Source: Flectonema sp. DT1601 | Lineage: Eukaryota > Euglenozoa > Diplonemea > Diplonemida > Diplonemidae | Direction of reading: 5' to 3' | Length of the DNA stretch: 64,000 bases | NCBI GenBank assembly: GCA_964019425.1 | Contig: OZ025820.1 | Coordinates: 186,001 to 250,000 of the forward strand | In this document: positions 18,295 through 30,900 of the stretch, piece after piece | Layout of the letters: every line of letters begins with the position of its first letter | Numbering within the stretch: the first letter of the stretch is position 1 | Program-made: the position numbers and the translations under genes | The notes under the pieces: model-generated | What the model saw: the letters and a program-made list of their open reading frames with translations, nothing else | What the model was told of the DNA's origin: nothing | Databases searched by the model: none

Positions 18295-18773
18295 AATGCC
18301 GAGAGAGTTATTGATAAAAAACTGAAGTGCTTAACGTATATGTTCTTTTTTTTTTCTTTCAAATTGTGTACACGAGTGTTTATTTCCTTCATATTGTATC
18401 GAGCATTTCCTCCCTTGCGAACACAGTGACAGCAAGTATTCGTTTCTTAGGAACCTCAGAACGTTGTTGCGTCATTGTTAAGTTTGTTCGTTGTACCATT
18501 GTTTTACTAGAAGCAGCAACTGTAATTCAAAATACACTTGTTGGGCTGTGCACTGACTGTGCCAGATTAGCATGAAGAACAAAACAGTGTGCGCTGTTAA
18601 TCTGTTGGGGAAAAAAAACTCAATTACTAAATTATGTATGGTACCTTTTTCTTTTATAAAGTACGCAGCAACTATGTCAGCACATTACTTCCTTTGTACG
18701 TCTTTGCGATTTGTACACAGTCGTTTAAGATAATATGTTTACTACTACAGGATATAAAACTCATCATATTGTT
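18295..18773. other. Intergenic spacer
   Basis: No gene seen. It ends in a probable splice acceptor (ACTACTACAG, G at 18750) 24 nt before the next start codon. Confidence 0.5.
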
Positions 18774-19748
18774 ATGTCGTTATTCGAAAATACGATGCTG
18801 CAGTCAACAACGATCACATCAAAGTGTGAAGATCCAGATGGTAACATTGCTAACAATGTTGTAATGGGTGTCCTGGGTTTCATGACCTTTGTGACATATA
18901 TTCCAATGATGTGGGCGCTCTACGAAGCGAAGACTAGTAGAGGTGTGAGTCTCCTGATGATGTTTTTAGTAAACATTACTAACTACTCAAACACGATCGG
19001 AGTTGGTCTACAGAACTGGCAAAGTATGATATGCTGTGGGCAGAAGTGGAGTACTTTAACATGTGTTGAAGGTCTGAACCCATTTTTTTTAATCGCTGCA
19101 AACATTGTTGGATCACTTCCCGTCTACTACCTTTTAGTTTACTATTTCAATGAGCCGGGTGTTGATGCGGATGGTGACGAGGAAGAAGGATCTCAAAAGA
19201 GTGGTGTTTCCGCAGTTACCGCGTCTTCGTACATCTCACAAAACTTAATAGCTCATGACATGGATGTCAGCAACGTTACAAAGCAGCACGCTGTGTGGAG
19301 TTTGGTTTCATTTCACATTTATGTCGTTATTACAATCGCGATATCAACAATCTTCTTATGGAAGACAGGTCTTCACAGTGACGAAGTTAAATACTACGCT
19401 GATGTAATGAACATCCTGTCTGGTGTAGCGATGGCCTTTTCGTGGATTCCTCAAATTATTACAACATACAAAATGAAAGACGTTGGTTCCCTTTCTGTTT
19501 TAACCGTCTTATTGCAAGCACCTGGATCTGCTATTGTCTGTGTTACAATGATTATTAATGGACAGAATTTCACTTCGATTTCTCCTTTTGCAGTTTCCTT
19601 TATTTGTCTTTCAGTTCTGTTAGTGCTTTGCATTAAGTACGAACACATTGATAAGCGTAAGAACAAGAAGAAGAAGGATAGTGACAAAAAGTACGACGAC
19701 CTTCCTGAAGATGGCGAACACGAGGTCAACGTGGCTAACATGCCGTGA
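18774..19748 (+). CDS. PQ-loop repeat membrane protein
   Basis: A 324-residue polytopic protein with two PQ-loop repeats: FVTYIPMMWALYEAKTSRGVS near residue 35-55 and FSWIPQIITTYKMKDVGSLS near 222-245. The second keeps the classical Pro-Gln; the first has Pro-Met. About seven hydrophobic segments are arranged 3+4 around an acidic cytosolic loop (DADGDEEEGSQ), and a Lys-rich tail ends the protein. PQ-loop proteins of this layout include lysosomal amino-acid exporters and SWEET-like carriers; the substrate here cannot be read. An in-frame ATG at 18735 lies before the acceptor-like AG at 18750, so the ATG at 18774 is preferred. Confidence 0.8.
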   Translation: MSLFENTMLQSTTITSKCEDPDGNIANNVVMGVLGFMTFVTYIPMMWALYEAKTSRGVSLLMMFLVNITNYSNTIGVGLQNWQSMICCGQKWSTLTCVEGLNPFFLIAANIVGSLPVYYLLVYYFNEPGVDADGDEEEGSQKSGVSAVTASSYISQNLIAHDMDVSNVTKQHAVWSLVSFHIYVVITIAISTIFLWKTGLHSDEVKYYADVMNILSGVAMAFSWIPQIITTYKMKDVGSLSVLTVLLQAPGSAIVCVTMIINGQNFTSISPFAVSFICLSVLLVLCIKYEHIDKRKNKKKKDSDKKYDDLPEDGEHEVNVANMP

Positions 19749-21561
19749 AAGACAAGATGTCTTTGAAGCAGGAGGGGGAAACGGGAAACCTTGTCGGTCG
19801 TTCCTTTTGTCTGCTATTATTGTTGTTTCAAAGTAAAAAAAATGAATAAAATAAAATAAAACATAATCAAACAAGAATGTTGGCAGCACACGCAATCCCT
19901 TTGTAATCACGTCCGAAGGATACTAATTCTCAGCAATCAAGAGAAAAAAAATATAAAAATTCAGCATGGTCCTTTTTTTCTTGTTGAATAAGTGCGCGAA
20001 AGGACTCCATCAACAATGTAGTGTTCAAGTGGAAAACGTGTGCATGTCTTGTTCGTGCTTCAGTGAATCAATGTTGGAGTCCTTACTCTTTTTTTTTTTA
20101 TTTTTTTTTTTAAATCTGGGAAGAAAACACATGTTAGTATAGTTATTTTGTCTCTTTGTCTGCTGGAATTCTATCTGAGAAGACTGGTAGTCTTTAAAGG
20201 TGTAAGCGAAGTACAAGTTGCCTCCTGTCGTGTGTCTTGTGGGTAGTCAGAAAACAACAATACGCTCAAGACACTCCACTCACGTCAGACGAATTTCTTG
20301 TCCTAACCCTACCATGCTACATTGGAAACCTTGTAAGTTTTGCCCTCCTGGTTTATTCATCACTCTTCGTGTGATATTCAAGACCAAATAACCTGTTGTA
20401 GTGTTACTTAAGTCTTTTACTTTTTCTTCATTGATGGAGAGTGAGTGTATCTGACATCAGCGGTCATCTTTAAGTCTCTTCTACGGGGCAGTCAGGCTGG
20501 TCCTCCCTGAGTCTGTGGAACTGCATGGCGATTGCTTCTTCTTTATCTTCTTGGTTGAGGACGGTCTCCTGTGTGTAGACAAACCGTCTGAGAGGCCCAA
20601 TACTCTTTTAATGTCACCCACATCTTTTTTAATCCGAGGAAAATAAAAGGAGAATAGCGTGCTTGCCAGCATTTCAAAAAAAACAAAAAACAAAAAAAAC
20701 AAAAAATATGGAAATTACAAATTCCCATCGTTTGGTTTCTCAATCTCTTCTATTTTTTCTAAACTTGCTTTTCTTTGATTAACTACAAGTACTTGGATTT
20801 AATCTTTGTGTTAATACCTAAAGTTACTATTTATGTTGTCAAAGTTTCACCCCCTGACGGGATGTACACTCTTGCGTATGATCTAGCGAGTGCGTGTCGT
20901 TGTGTGTCACAAAAAAAAAAAACAAAACGATGTTCTTTTTCTTTTTTCTTTTTTATTATTTGCGTGCAATTGTTTACAGGGTATTAATCGTGTTCTTTAT
21001 ACTCGCTGTGTGAAGGTTTTCTTATGAGGAAAAAAATATAAAAAAGAAAATTTGGCATTATTTGTAGTCGTCTTGCCCTGTGCGGACACAGGACGGCCCG
21101 ACAAAAAAAAGATGGAAAAAAAAAAAAACAAAAAAACAAGAGGGATCCAAAATATGAAAAGGACCTCATTCGATGTGGGTTTATATTTATTTTTCTTCTT
21201 CAAACCTTTTCGCTGCGTTGCTTTAACTTATGAGATATGTTTTGTTATTCTTTTTAGTTTTTTCAAGACAAGAAAATTGAAAGCATGACCGAAGGGATGC
21301 AGCTAAGTACGGGTGACACAGAAAGTAGCTATTTAAATAGCCCTTCTTAGTAAGAAGGAAACTCGAGCAGGTTTTTAATTATATTTGAAAATTAGTTAAA
21401 CCCGCGAACCAAATTATGTTGGGAGGTGGTCATGGAAAAAAGAGTACCAACCGCTACTAACATAACTTTCGTTAATGCCTCTCTGAATGAGTCATAAATT
21501 GGGGTCATTTTAATGTTATTTTGAGTTGAGGTGTTTTCTTTTTTCTTTTTTTTCCCCCCTC

Positions 21562-21750
21562 CTCAACACCATACTGATGAGAGAGAATAGAGGTAAGAGG
21601 TATATGGATTACTCTCGAAACCTAATAGTTACTTTAATATGCTAAGTTGCGCATCACCCTAAGTCACTGTATTTAAAACTAATGTTAAATTATCTTTATG
21701 TTTTTATGATACAACACAGTTGTAATTTTTACAAAATCGAACATACAACC
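21562..21750 (+). repeat. Dispersed intergenic repeat, copy 1
   Basis: Shares about 185 nt with 49430-49620, including GGATTACTCTCGAAACCTAA, GTCACTGTAT and CTAATGTTAAATTATC. It ends in a hairpin TACAAC-ACA-GTTGTA at 21710-21724 followed by TTTTTACAAAATCGAAC. Confidence 0.85.
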
Positions 21751-21779
21751 CCCTCCTCAATCAAGTTACCTCCCAAACT

Positions 21780-21930
21780 GGTAGGTAATGGATTACTCTC
21801 GAAACCTAAATAGTTACTTTAAAAGGCTAAAGTTAAGCATCACCATAGTCACTGTATCCTTAGCAGATGTTGACTTATCGTTATGTTAAAATGATACAAT
21901 GTAGTTGTGTTTTATAAAATTGAACACTCA
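21780..21930 (+). repeat. Dispersed intergenic repeat, copy 2
   Basis: A diverged copy with GGATTACTCTCGAAACCTAA, GTCACTGTAT and the hairpin TACAAT-GTA-GTTGTG at 21895-21909 (one T-G and one closing T-G pair). Confidence 0.75.
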
Positions 21931-22424
21931 GCCCTGCAGGGAAGGGATGCATCCCAGCAGTGGCCAGCACCCACCTTGTTGTCGTCCGGGGAGAACCGGG
22001 GAAAAAAAAAGAGAATCGGCACCTCACTGTGTAATTCTCAAACTTTGTTTTTGTTTGTACGCAATGGAAACGAGCCTGCAGAATAAAAGGTGTTAACGTG
22101 ACGCTGATATATATAAAATATGTCTGCGAGATGGAATTAAAAAATATTTACAACAGGTTGGTAGCTAATTGTTGATTGCCTTCTTTTGTCCAAAAAAAAA
22201 GAAAAGGCTTGGTCACCATCACAATGGACGACACGAGATTCTAGCTCACCTTTTGTTCTTAAATATAAGTTGTTAGCAGTCTGGTTCTTATGGCTGTTAT
22301 GCGGCCTAAGCAAATTAAAAAAAATTGCGTTCCATTATGGGTCAACAATAAGATATATTTTTGTTGTTTGTTTTTATTGTTGGATACGCACAGATGTTAT
22401 TATTTTTTTCTCCCTCCTCCGGCC

Positions 22425-22470
22425 TGTTGTTTTATGATACAATACATTTGTATTTTACGCACAGAATCCA
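22425..22470 (+). repeat. Dispersed intergenic repeat, partial copy 3
   Basis: Only the 3' end is present: TTTATGATACAATACATTTG and ACGCACAGAATCCAAC, matching the tail of the copy at 32575. Confidence 0.65.
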
Positions 22471-23320
22471 ACCTCCGCCACTACGCTGCCGCTGACAGTC
22501 AGGATTGTCGGAGAAATTGTTGTTCCTTTTGAGCTTTAAAAATGCAGTATCAAATTACTCCCCTTCCCGTATTATTTAAGGCTAACGAGTGTTTACCCCG
22601 TTTTTTTTTTTTTGTTTTGTTTGTTAAAATTCTCCATTACGTAGTTTTGAATGGTGGAATGTCTTTTTTTTATTTTTTTCTGTAACGGACTGGAGCTCAA
22701 CCTGTAGGACGTGGCCACCGAATCCCATATTCGACAGCGGTTATGGGATTTTAGATTTACAACTTTGGTTTTTTAAACTTGGTGAGCAGGTATTAGCTGA
22801 ACTATAATTACTGTTCTTGCTTGTATTCAAGCTACCCAATATTTTATTCTGTTATCAATTTGTCCCTCGATTTTTCTGTTTCCTATTTACATTGATCTGA
22901 TTTTGTGCACAAAACAAAATCAAAAAAAAAAAAATGTAGAGTCTTTTGTCTTTCCCATTTCTCTTTTTTCTGCTCTCCTTATTTGAAAGTCGTCGTTGTA
23001 GAAAATGCAAGGAACTTTCTTATGATGTCGTGAATATTGATTCTTGTCTTTGTGCTACCCTTATCAATGGGCAACCCTGCCTCTTGTCATTTCGTGATGT
23101 GATGCCCATCATTCCTGCGGAATTATTCGGAGGATGGGAAAAAAAAAAAAAAAAAAAACTATAAAAATGATTTCAGAATTCCACAGCCAACAACAATAAA
23201 TAATATGGTCTTGAGAAAAAAAAAAAAAAAAAAGGAATAATGTTCTATTACTTGACTGATATCCTTAACAGCTGATTATATTTTATTTATTGTTACAGGA
23301 ATACATTAACATCTCATAGA

Positions 23321-23710
23321 ATGGTCAGCATCATCAGCACTGACAAGGCTCCAGCAGCCATTGGACCGTACTGTCAAGCCACAGCTCACAATGGTATTTT
23401 ATACGTCAGTGGTTGTATTGGATTGAATGAGAAAACAATGACACTACAGGGAGGGCTTGAATCACAAACTGAAAAGTCATTGAACAACCTGTCCGAAATC
23501 CTCATCTCTGGGGGAAGCAGACTCGACAAGGTGTTGAAGGTCACGGTCTATTTGACTGACATGGCTGATTTCGCTAAATGTAATGCTGTGTACAGTAAAT
23601 TCTTTACAACTCACAAACCTGCTAGGGCTTGCGTTGCCGTTAAACAACTTCCAAAGGGAGCTCTCTTCGAGATAGATGCCACTGCCGTTATCACTCAGTC
23701 AAAGCTCTGA
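23321..23710 (+). CDS. RIDA: RidA (2-iminobutanoate/2-iminopropanoate deaminase)
   Basis: A 129-residue protein of canonical RidA length. It shows APAAIGPYCQA at the N-terminus, ILYVSGCIGL, the helix TEKSLNNLSEILISGGSRLDKV, VTVYLTDMADF, and the signature PARACVAVKQLPKGALFEIDA, whose Arg binds substrate carboxylate in known RidA proteins. It is expected to hydrolyse reactive imines made by PLP enzymes; a cytosolic or mitochondrial site cannot be read, as there is no targeting peptide. The ATG at 23321 follows acceptor AG 23298. This is the canonical member, unlike the copy at 17902. Confidence 0.93.
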   Translation: MVSIISTDKAPAAIGPYCQATAHNGILYVSGCIGLNEKTMTLQGGLESQTEKSLNNLSEILISGGSRLDKVLKVTVYLTDMADFAKCNAVYSKFFTTHKPARACVAVKQLPKGALFEIDATAVITQSKL

Positions 23711-24265
23711 AACTTAAAAAAAACAAACAAAGATTGGCCCTTCCTCTCTACTTGCTGACCTATTCTGCATCAAGTCGTTGAGTATTCTTTACAGACTTTA
23801 TGTTTTATATATTTGATGATTTACAACACAATAGCGGTGGTTGAATGATTTAGTTCTGGTAGTTTTAGAACGACCAATTGTTTTATTATTTTTTTTAAAT
23901 AATCTTTTACGTGTTGTCCTTTACGGACCCTTCGTTTGGGATTCGTTTTTGAGTTGAGTACATTACACGAAGGAATTACCGAATCTTAAACGAAAAAAAA
24001 AAAAAAAAAAAAACGTTTTTTTCCTTTCCGTACCTGTTGCCTGAGGCTTTGGGACGTGAAGTGACTTGCTTAGAATGTTTTGTAGCAGCTTTGTTTGATT
24101 AGCTAACCTGTTGCGAGACATGAGATAAATGTGAATGACCACCACAGCTTATTATAAGTGGGAAAAAGGTCACCCGAGTGAGTCTTGATTTTTACTAATT
24201 TTTTCAATTTTTTTCGTACTATTTCAACTCTTACTTAACATCCATTCAGATCTCTTTAAACTCAA
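23711..24265. other. Intergenic spacer
   Basis: A/T-run-rich, no gene seen. The acceptor-like TCCATTCAG (G at 24249) precedes the next start. Confidence 0.5.
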
Positions 24266-24643
24266 ATGGATCAGAGAGATCTTGAGTTACAACTTCGTGG
24301 TATGCTTCAAGTGTTGGAAGAGGTGACAACTGACATTGGAGTTTTACAGGGAAGGCAACAAGACCTTCAAAGAGATGTCGAGGGACTAATAGATAACGAC
24401 AAGACAAATATACGTCGTCAGATTTTATCATCGGTTGTTCAAAGTGAGCTGAGTAGAACTACGTTACCATCAATGAGTGTTCCTGCTGCTCCACCACCAC
24501 CAAAGGCAGAAGAAACTGGTGGACTGTTCTCTGATGGTTCTCTTGCTAACATTGCACGCGATCGAACAATAATTTCTTCTGAAGATGAAATAAAATATCA
24601 AACTCATATTAAATCATATTCTTATAACTCTCACGGAAGGTAA
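24266..24643 (+). CDS. Small coiled-coil protein, unknown function
   Basis: A 125-residue protein. Residues 1-70 are an amphipathic helix rich in Gln/Leu/Asp (LQLRGMLQVLEEVTTDIGVLQ), then a short Pro run (APPPPKAEE) and an acidic/Ser tail. I recognise no family. The ATG lies 17 nt behind acceptor AG 24249, and the stop is 180 nt before the next gene's acceptor, so it looks like an independent trans-spliced unit. Joining it by a cis intron (GT at 24640 to AG 24815) would only add two residues and a stop, which argues for separate genes. Confidence 0.6.
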   Translation: MDQRDLELQLRGMLQVLEEVTTDIGVLQGRQQDLQRDVEGLIDNDKTNIRRQILSSVVQSELSRTTLPSMSVPAAPPPPKAEETGGLFSDGSLANIARDRTIISSEDEIKYQTHIKSYSYNSHGR

Positions 24644-24823
24644 CTGTATTATATAATAACTACGGTGGTTATTAGAATGTAACTTAGAATAGATTTTTTT
24701 TTTTTTTTTTGGTTGACTTTGGCTGGGTTGATGAATGGAAGTCAGGTTCAATTCCCGCCTTTTGAACCAGTTTAACATACTGTACTGAATACTTATATCA
24801 AAATACTTTCTTCAGGACTTAAA

Positions 24824-26396
24824 ATGGACCGCATGAGTGAAGAAGAGAGCACTGAAGAAACCGCAGCCGACACTACTTGGTCTCCAAGAGGGAGGACTTC
24901 TCGCCATGCAATTCAAATAGCAGAATCTCCACCATGCATACCTACACCTATTAAGAAAAGAAGGAAGAGGTTTGGTGAAGCTATTATCGAGTGTATTATT
25001 CCTTCTGATAGCGAAACTGAGAGCGATGAGGAAGAAGAGGGAAGTTGGCATCCGGACTCCACTCCAAGAAGTGCTGCCCAACAGGAGTCTTGTGACTTTA
25101 TGATTACTAATACAACGTGTAACACTGCTCAGAATGTTATCGATGATGAAAAACCTCTTCCGCGACAACTAACATTTCATGCCGCGGCTCATACCCCTCC
25201 TCCAGATGTTTCTATAGTATCTACTACCAGGTGTGTTATATTGAAATTCTTATACTTGTGAGAGTATCTTCATTGCTAAGAAACAAACAATCAAACAACA
25301 GACCACTTTCTGCATCTTCATCAACTATTCGTCCGCTTCTCAATACAAAAAAGGATCCGACGACGGTATCATTTTCTGACTGGAGAGCACTCGCGCACAT
25401 GATAGTTCCATGTCCTTTATTTAGATCTTCATCAGCTCTGAGAGGGTTCAGCTTAAAACACATCAATTTGAAGTGGTTGTGTCCGGGTAAGGAACTTCTT
25501 TCGGCTGTGAAACCGAAAAAAGCAGCCTTCAAGATTAAAAAACCTGGTATGTGGTTTTCTTCTTTTTTTGTAAACAAAGAGACATTCGACGATAAAGAAA
25601 ATAATTATAACAAAATACAAACACAGGAATCTTACACAATCTGAGTGACCTTCCTTTCGACTACTTGCCAAGTTTGAGACGAGACACACTTCGATCTTCA
25701 TTTGGGTGTTGGATGCCCGATAATGAGAAACATGTTGAAAAAGTAACTCTCTTGAATAGCCCTCGCTCAGTTATAGTTCTGATGAGGAATGGCATTTCTC
25801 TGCAAAACCTGCTATCAAAGAAAAAGAGTAAGGAAGAAGCTACTAAGGTATTCACAAAATGTGTCAAAGAATACGAAAACCTAAAAGAAAACTTTCAAAT
25901 TGAAGAAGTCATAAATGTTTTTGAAGACTATTGGAATCAATACATAACCTCTCCTACTAGAAATCAATCAAAAGAAAATAGATCCTCAAAATCATTGGCA
26001 CACACTGCGAAGGTTGAGGCGGCTATGAAAGGACATCAGAAAACTAAATTAGAACACTTTAATAAAGTAAATAATTTAATAAATAATAGAATTTCTTATG
26101 GATCAGTTCGAAAACAAGAATCTCACGTTCAAAATTTCATTAAAATACAAAAATCTGTTGATGCTCGTTCTCGTCATAAAGATCGACATAGCATGGTTTT
26201 AAATAAAAAATTATTTCATGGAGCTGCTCACCTTGCTAGACAACAACATTTGTCTGATAAATCATTCAAAGATGCTAAGATTCGAATTGAGGAATCGAGA
26301 GCTGCAGCAAACTTAAACTACTCTCTATCAAATCACTGGCAGCATATCAGAACTACGCCTTCTAATTTTATTAAAAATAAAGCAGCCATTCCGTAG
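24824..26396 (+). CDS. Unknown protein, three exons
   Basis: Three exons, 24824-25230, 25302-25546 and 25627-26396, joined by GT-AG introns of 71 and 80 nt, restore one 473-residue frame. Residues 1-130 are disordered, acidic and Ser-rich, with a basic cluster PIKKRRKRFG that could be a nuclear localisation signal. The middle (about 150-300) looks folded: FSDWRALAHMIVPCPLF, LSDLPFDYLPSLRRDTLRSSF, SPRSVIVLMRNG. The C-terminal 160 residues are a basic, Asn/His/Lys-rich helical region. I do not recognise the family. The start follows acceptor AG 24815 by 8 nt. Confidence 0.7.
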
Positions 26397-26740
26397 TTAC
26401 GCTCTCTTTGCTATTCAGATAATAGTTTTTTTTTTTTTTGCACCAACGAAGTCGGAGAAGAAACTATTCAGATTAAGAGCCGTTATTTATTATGTCATGT
26501 TATCTATTTCCCTGTGCGCCAGTAACACTAGCTGCGATCAACAAAATATAATAAGGCTTACCTGAGTAGGTTGTTGTGTACGTTGCTTCTCGGGTGCGTA
26601 CAACTATTTAATTCTTCTTAGTAAAAACCATTCCTTTTTTACGTATGTTTTTTTTTTTCCTGATGATAGTCTTATGATGTTGTGACGCAAATTGTTACAA
26701 CAGTAATCATAGTTCTATCTGGTATGCATGCTCAGATTTT

Positions 26741-26772
<32 letters not shown>

Positions 26773-27975
26773 GAATGTGTCACTGTGCCATACCTGCAAA
26801 AGAAATATTCCTTCTTGGAAATAATTCTTCTCCAGTCAGTCTTTTTTTGAAAATTTTTTTGAAAAAAAAAAAAAAAAAAAAAATTAAACGACGTAATTTA
26901 GAAATAGGAGAAGGGCATCTGAGATCTGGAGATGAAGAAATTGATTACATATTTTGTATCTTCGTATTGTTTTTTTTATTTAGTTTATGGGCCATTCACC
27001 CTGTCGCATATGAATTATGTAATCCTTTTTTACTGTTCTTCTTTCTTACGATACATTACTATTATATATTTAGGTAAACAATTCTTTTTTCTCCCCATTT
27101 TTCTTATTATTAAACACTTAATTCCTCCTCCTCTCTTTCTCCCTCTAATTGCTATGACATGGATTACTCCTTTCACATTATTGTAATTTTGAGCCATTAA
27201 AAAAAAAAAAAACCTTCCCAAAATTAAAATATTTTTGTCTTTTCTAATTAGTAATTTCTGTTATTATTTACTACTACCTCCCGGGAGGGAGGGAGGGGGG
27301 GTGACAATTTTTATTAATATTTTGTGGGTGAAACTCGCCACAAGAGTATTTCCTTTAGTAGTATTGCTTTTATTCCCCATTGCCCTCCTCGGTACTTTAC
27401 ACCTTACACCAGAGTCACTTATCTACTTGTTGAAGGCTTCTTGTCCCTTTCACGCCAGAGTCGTACCTCTCTGGGTGTGGTGCTAGTTTGCCATGCCCTC
27501 GTTCTCTTTGTGGAATAGTGTGGCACACCACTATCAAAGTAGTAGAATGGATTTCGAATTACTCTCATCCACCTCCACCTCCTCCTCACCCATTAGTTGT
27601 TGAAACAAAAATAAATAATTGTGCGATTTCCCCAACATCATAGTCCCAAATGCTCGGTTGCGAGCGTTACACATTTTAGTACCAAAAACCGAGAAAGTTT
27701 TCCAGCCACTTGACTGGTATTATAAAGGGACTTGAGGTTAATAAAATTTCAAATTTACTTTCCCATCTTTATTATTGTTGAGGTGTGATTGGTTTTCATT
27801 TGCACAACTTATTAAGTATTCCTCCTCTCAGCAAATAATAATCGACAACTACACAGATAGATGTCATGTTATTAATTCACACAAAGTACGAACGTTAAAT
27901 AAATATTTCTTCACAGTCAACCTTCCCACATGAAAAGCTGCTGTTAATTACAACAAGAAGGGAAGGATACCTATA
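26397..27975. other. Intergenic region
   Basis: About 1.6 kb rich in T and A runs, including a G-rich GGGAGGGAGGGAGGGGGGG at about 27283-27301. No gene seen. Acceptor TTCTTCACAG (G at 27916) lies 60 nt before the next ATG. Confidence 0.5.
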
Positions 27976-30900
27976 ATGGTAGTGAAGTTGTTAAAGATGA
28001 GCCTGGCGGAGGCTGTGATGGTGATGTGTGTTGTAACTGTTGGAATGACAGGCTTAGCAACAGGACTGTTAACGTTATCAGCGATGCAGATTGCTCTTGA
28101 CAAGACCCAAGATTTGGGTACTGAAAGTGTTAATCAATGTTTCGGACACGGCATCCAAGCAGTTGCTGATCTGGTCGGGAAACTTGTTGAGCAAATCCGT
28201 AGTGAAGTAGACTTGTATATGGTATCATCACATACTGCTAGTGAACAAACTTCTGTCTACGCTGCTCGACTCCTTCAACGAGGACCACCTACTGGTGTTT
28301 CTCACAGCGATTGGTTAGAACGTGTCGTCCGTCCTCAACTATCTGCAATGACTCAGGTAAGTGATTTCTTTAATCAGAATAGAATTGGTGTTATAATGCC
28401 TCCCAGAAATGTGAATCAATCTGAAGGACTTCAACTTGATAAAAGAGATCTTATTATGTACCTAAGTAATCCTTTGGATGTTCCACTTAGACGTAATGAA
28501 GAGTTAAAGACAATAGTAGAGCGGATAGACAATAATTGTATTATTGGTACTGCAGATAGTGGAGGAAGAATCTTAAAAGGAGAACCGTGTAATGTTGCAA
28601 AGCTTTATGAGGATCATCGGCCTCCTGGTAGTGGTCCTTGTCGAATAGCACCGATGTTTGGCACTCTCATGATGGGCAATTTCCCTTGGATAGGAAGTGC
28701 TCTAACAACCGCCCCAATAATGAGCAGGCTATGGTCTGTGGTTGATGCACCATATGGTCAGATATCACTTATTTGTGCGATACCATTCTTATTAAATGGT
28801 CAGCGTGGTGTTGTATTTTCAGGAACGTCATTATTACGAAGTACCAGATGGGCTCGTAATGTTATTCGAACTCTACCTCCTGAAACTCGATTGTACGGAT
28901 TTTATGATAGTGATGATGGAGTCAGGTATTTATTATCAACATCTCATGGGGAGCCGATTGTTAGAAAAAGATTCCCCGCTGCTGAGGTTGGATTTCAACC
29001 TTTTCAGGGAGAAATTGAAGAACACAGCAGACGAAGATGTGATGAAGCAGAAGATCATGTAATTCGTAATCACTGTATCCATTTATCTTTAAATTATCCA
29101 AGAAGCCCTGACCTACCAAGATCTGAAATATGGAACGGCTCAGGCAGTGAATTCATCGTTTCTATTGGAAGTGTTGGAGATGGTCAAGGTGTTGTATTTC
29201 ACACAGTCGCAATGATTGATAGACCTATTGCACTGGCTGCTTTCACAAAGCAATCAGCAGCAATACGAGAAGACATCACAGAGCGTTCTGATCTCATTGA
29301 CCAACACAAAACTAAAGGTATTACTATAATGACGACTGCTTCAGTTTTAATTATGTTATTATTGGCTCAGGTTGCTGCGTTCTTATCTCACAGGATTACC
29401 AAACCCTTGGGAGTGTTTAGAAAAGAAATGGAAGCTGTTGCGAGAATGGAACTTGACACTCCTGTTGACACCGCTTCAAGATTCTCTGAGATTCGAGCAA
29501 TGCAAGTTGCGTTCTCTACGATGGTTGATAACCTTCGAGTGTATAAGGCATACATGCCAGCAGCTGTTTTTGTACCAGCTGATGAGCAAGGGAAGACACC
29601 AGTTTCGGGATCTGTTGGCTTGTCAAGCTCAACAACCAGTTTAGGAGATGCTTCTCTTCACACAAGTGGAGGGAAAACTAATATTGGAGTGGCATCTATA
29701 CCAACACTTGGACTCACTACTACGATGAACATGACTGTTTCTGCTACTTGTCAATCCGATTTAACGAGTCATCCTCTTTCTCATTTATTACAAGTGGGTC
29801 TTCGTACCAGGAAGGGAACCGTTTTTACGATCGATTATAATTTACACGCTTCACTTATTGAAGGAGTTCCTGTTGATCATCAGCCTAATGATGAGGAAGA
29901 CTTTTTATCATTCTTATCAATGGCTTTATCAACAATAAGAAATAATAGCGGTATCGTACTATCATTTACTCCATACAGAATGATTGCCACGTGGAATGTT
30001 CACTCCTCGATAATAAGACATGCTCCTTCAGCTTGTCGTTGCGCTTTCGCAATCGCAGATTCACTGAAGTCTGTTGAGCCAAAAGTTAAGTCTCCTTGGG
30101 CTATGGCACTTGACACTGGTCTAGTCAAGGCAGGTATTGCTGGTGATAAAGCTACAAAGTCTCCTGTTTGTGTTGGTCCTCCAATCGATTTCACTGCCTG
30201 GGTAGTACTACTTGGGCCAATTATTGGAGCAAGAATACTTGCATCTGGTGAGGTTGTTGATCGAGTGAGAAAACATGTTGACTCTCGTGTTGTTGATGTT
30301 GTTCTGTCTATCCCAACTCCTAGTTCATCAATTAACCAGCCAAGAGAATCGACTTTTGTATACGAGTTGAGGGGTCCGTTGAGAGCATCTGGTTCACTAA
30401 CTACCCCAGAATATACAGAAGGGTTTTCCGCTTTTACAAAAAAAGAATTTAAAAGAGCGAGATCACAGCTGCAACGACATCTACGTCATCACTGCGACGA
30501 CTACCAGGCATCAAGACTTCTAAGATTAGCTATTCATGCTGATAGAAATGGACTAGCTGAACAACAAGGAACTCATTACATTAGAAGAGTTATTGGATGG
30601 GAAAGTTATGAAAGTTTAGCAGCTGACATCACTCTACCAGAAGGAGTGACTGGATTACTGAAGTCACAAAACGTTGATATGTTACTCTCAACTAGACGTG
30701 ATGATTCACATGATGACGCGGAAAGTCTTCGAAAGGAAATCCAAACAGCACTCGAGTCTCGTGGTTCTAATTCTGAGTCTGGAGTGACACCTGGAAAGAG
30801 TTCATTACAATCGAGTAAAGAAACAAAAGATATCACATCCACGATGATGACTCTCACGACTATGAATGCTGCCTCTCTCACATTCGGTGACACCACAGGA

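Larger units (their letters stand above)
19749..23320. other. Long intergenic region with dispersed repeats
   Basis: About 3.6 kb without a credible gene on either strand. It holds three copies of the dispersed hairpin-bearing repeat (about 21562-21750, 21780-21930, 22425-22470) and many A and T runs. It ends with a splice acceptor (TTGTTACAG, G at 23298). Confidence 0.6.

Noticed and set aside
19749-23320. Several 60-85-codon frames on both strands
   Set aside because: They are Phe/Lys-rich translations of T and A runs without any recognisable motif.
24690-24780. B-box-like GGTTCAATTCC suggesting a tRNA
   Set aside because: No D-arm or acceptor pairing at correct spacing; it lies just upstream of a protein-gene acceptor.
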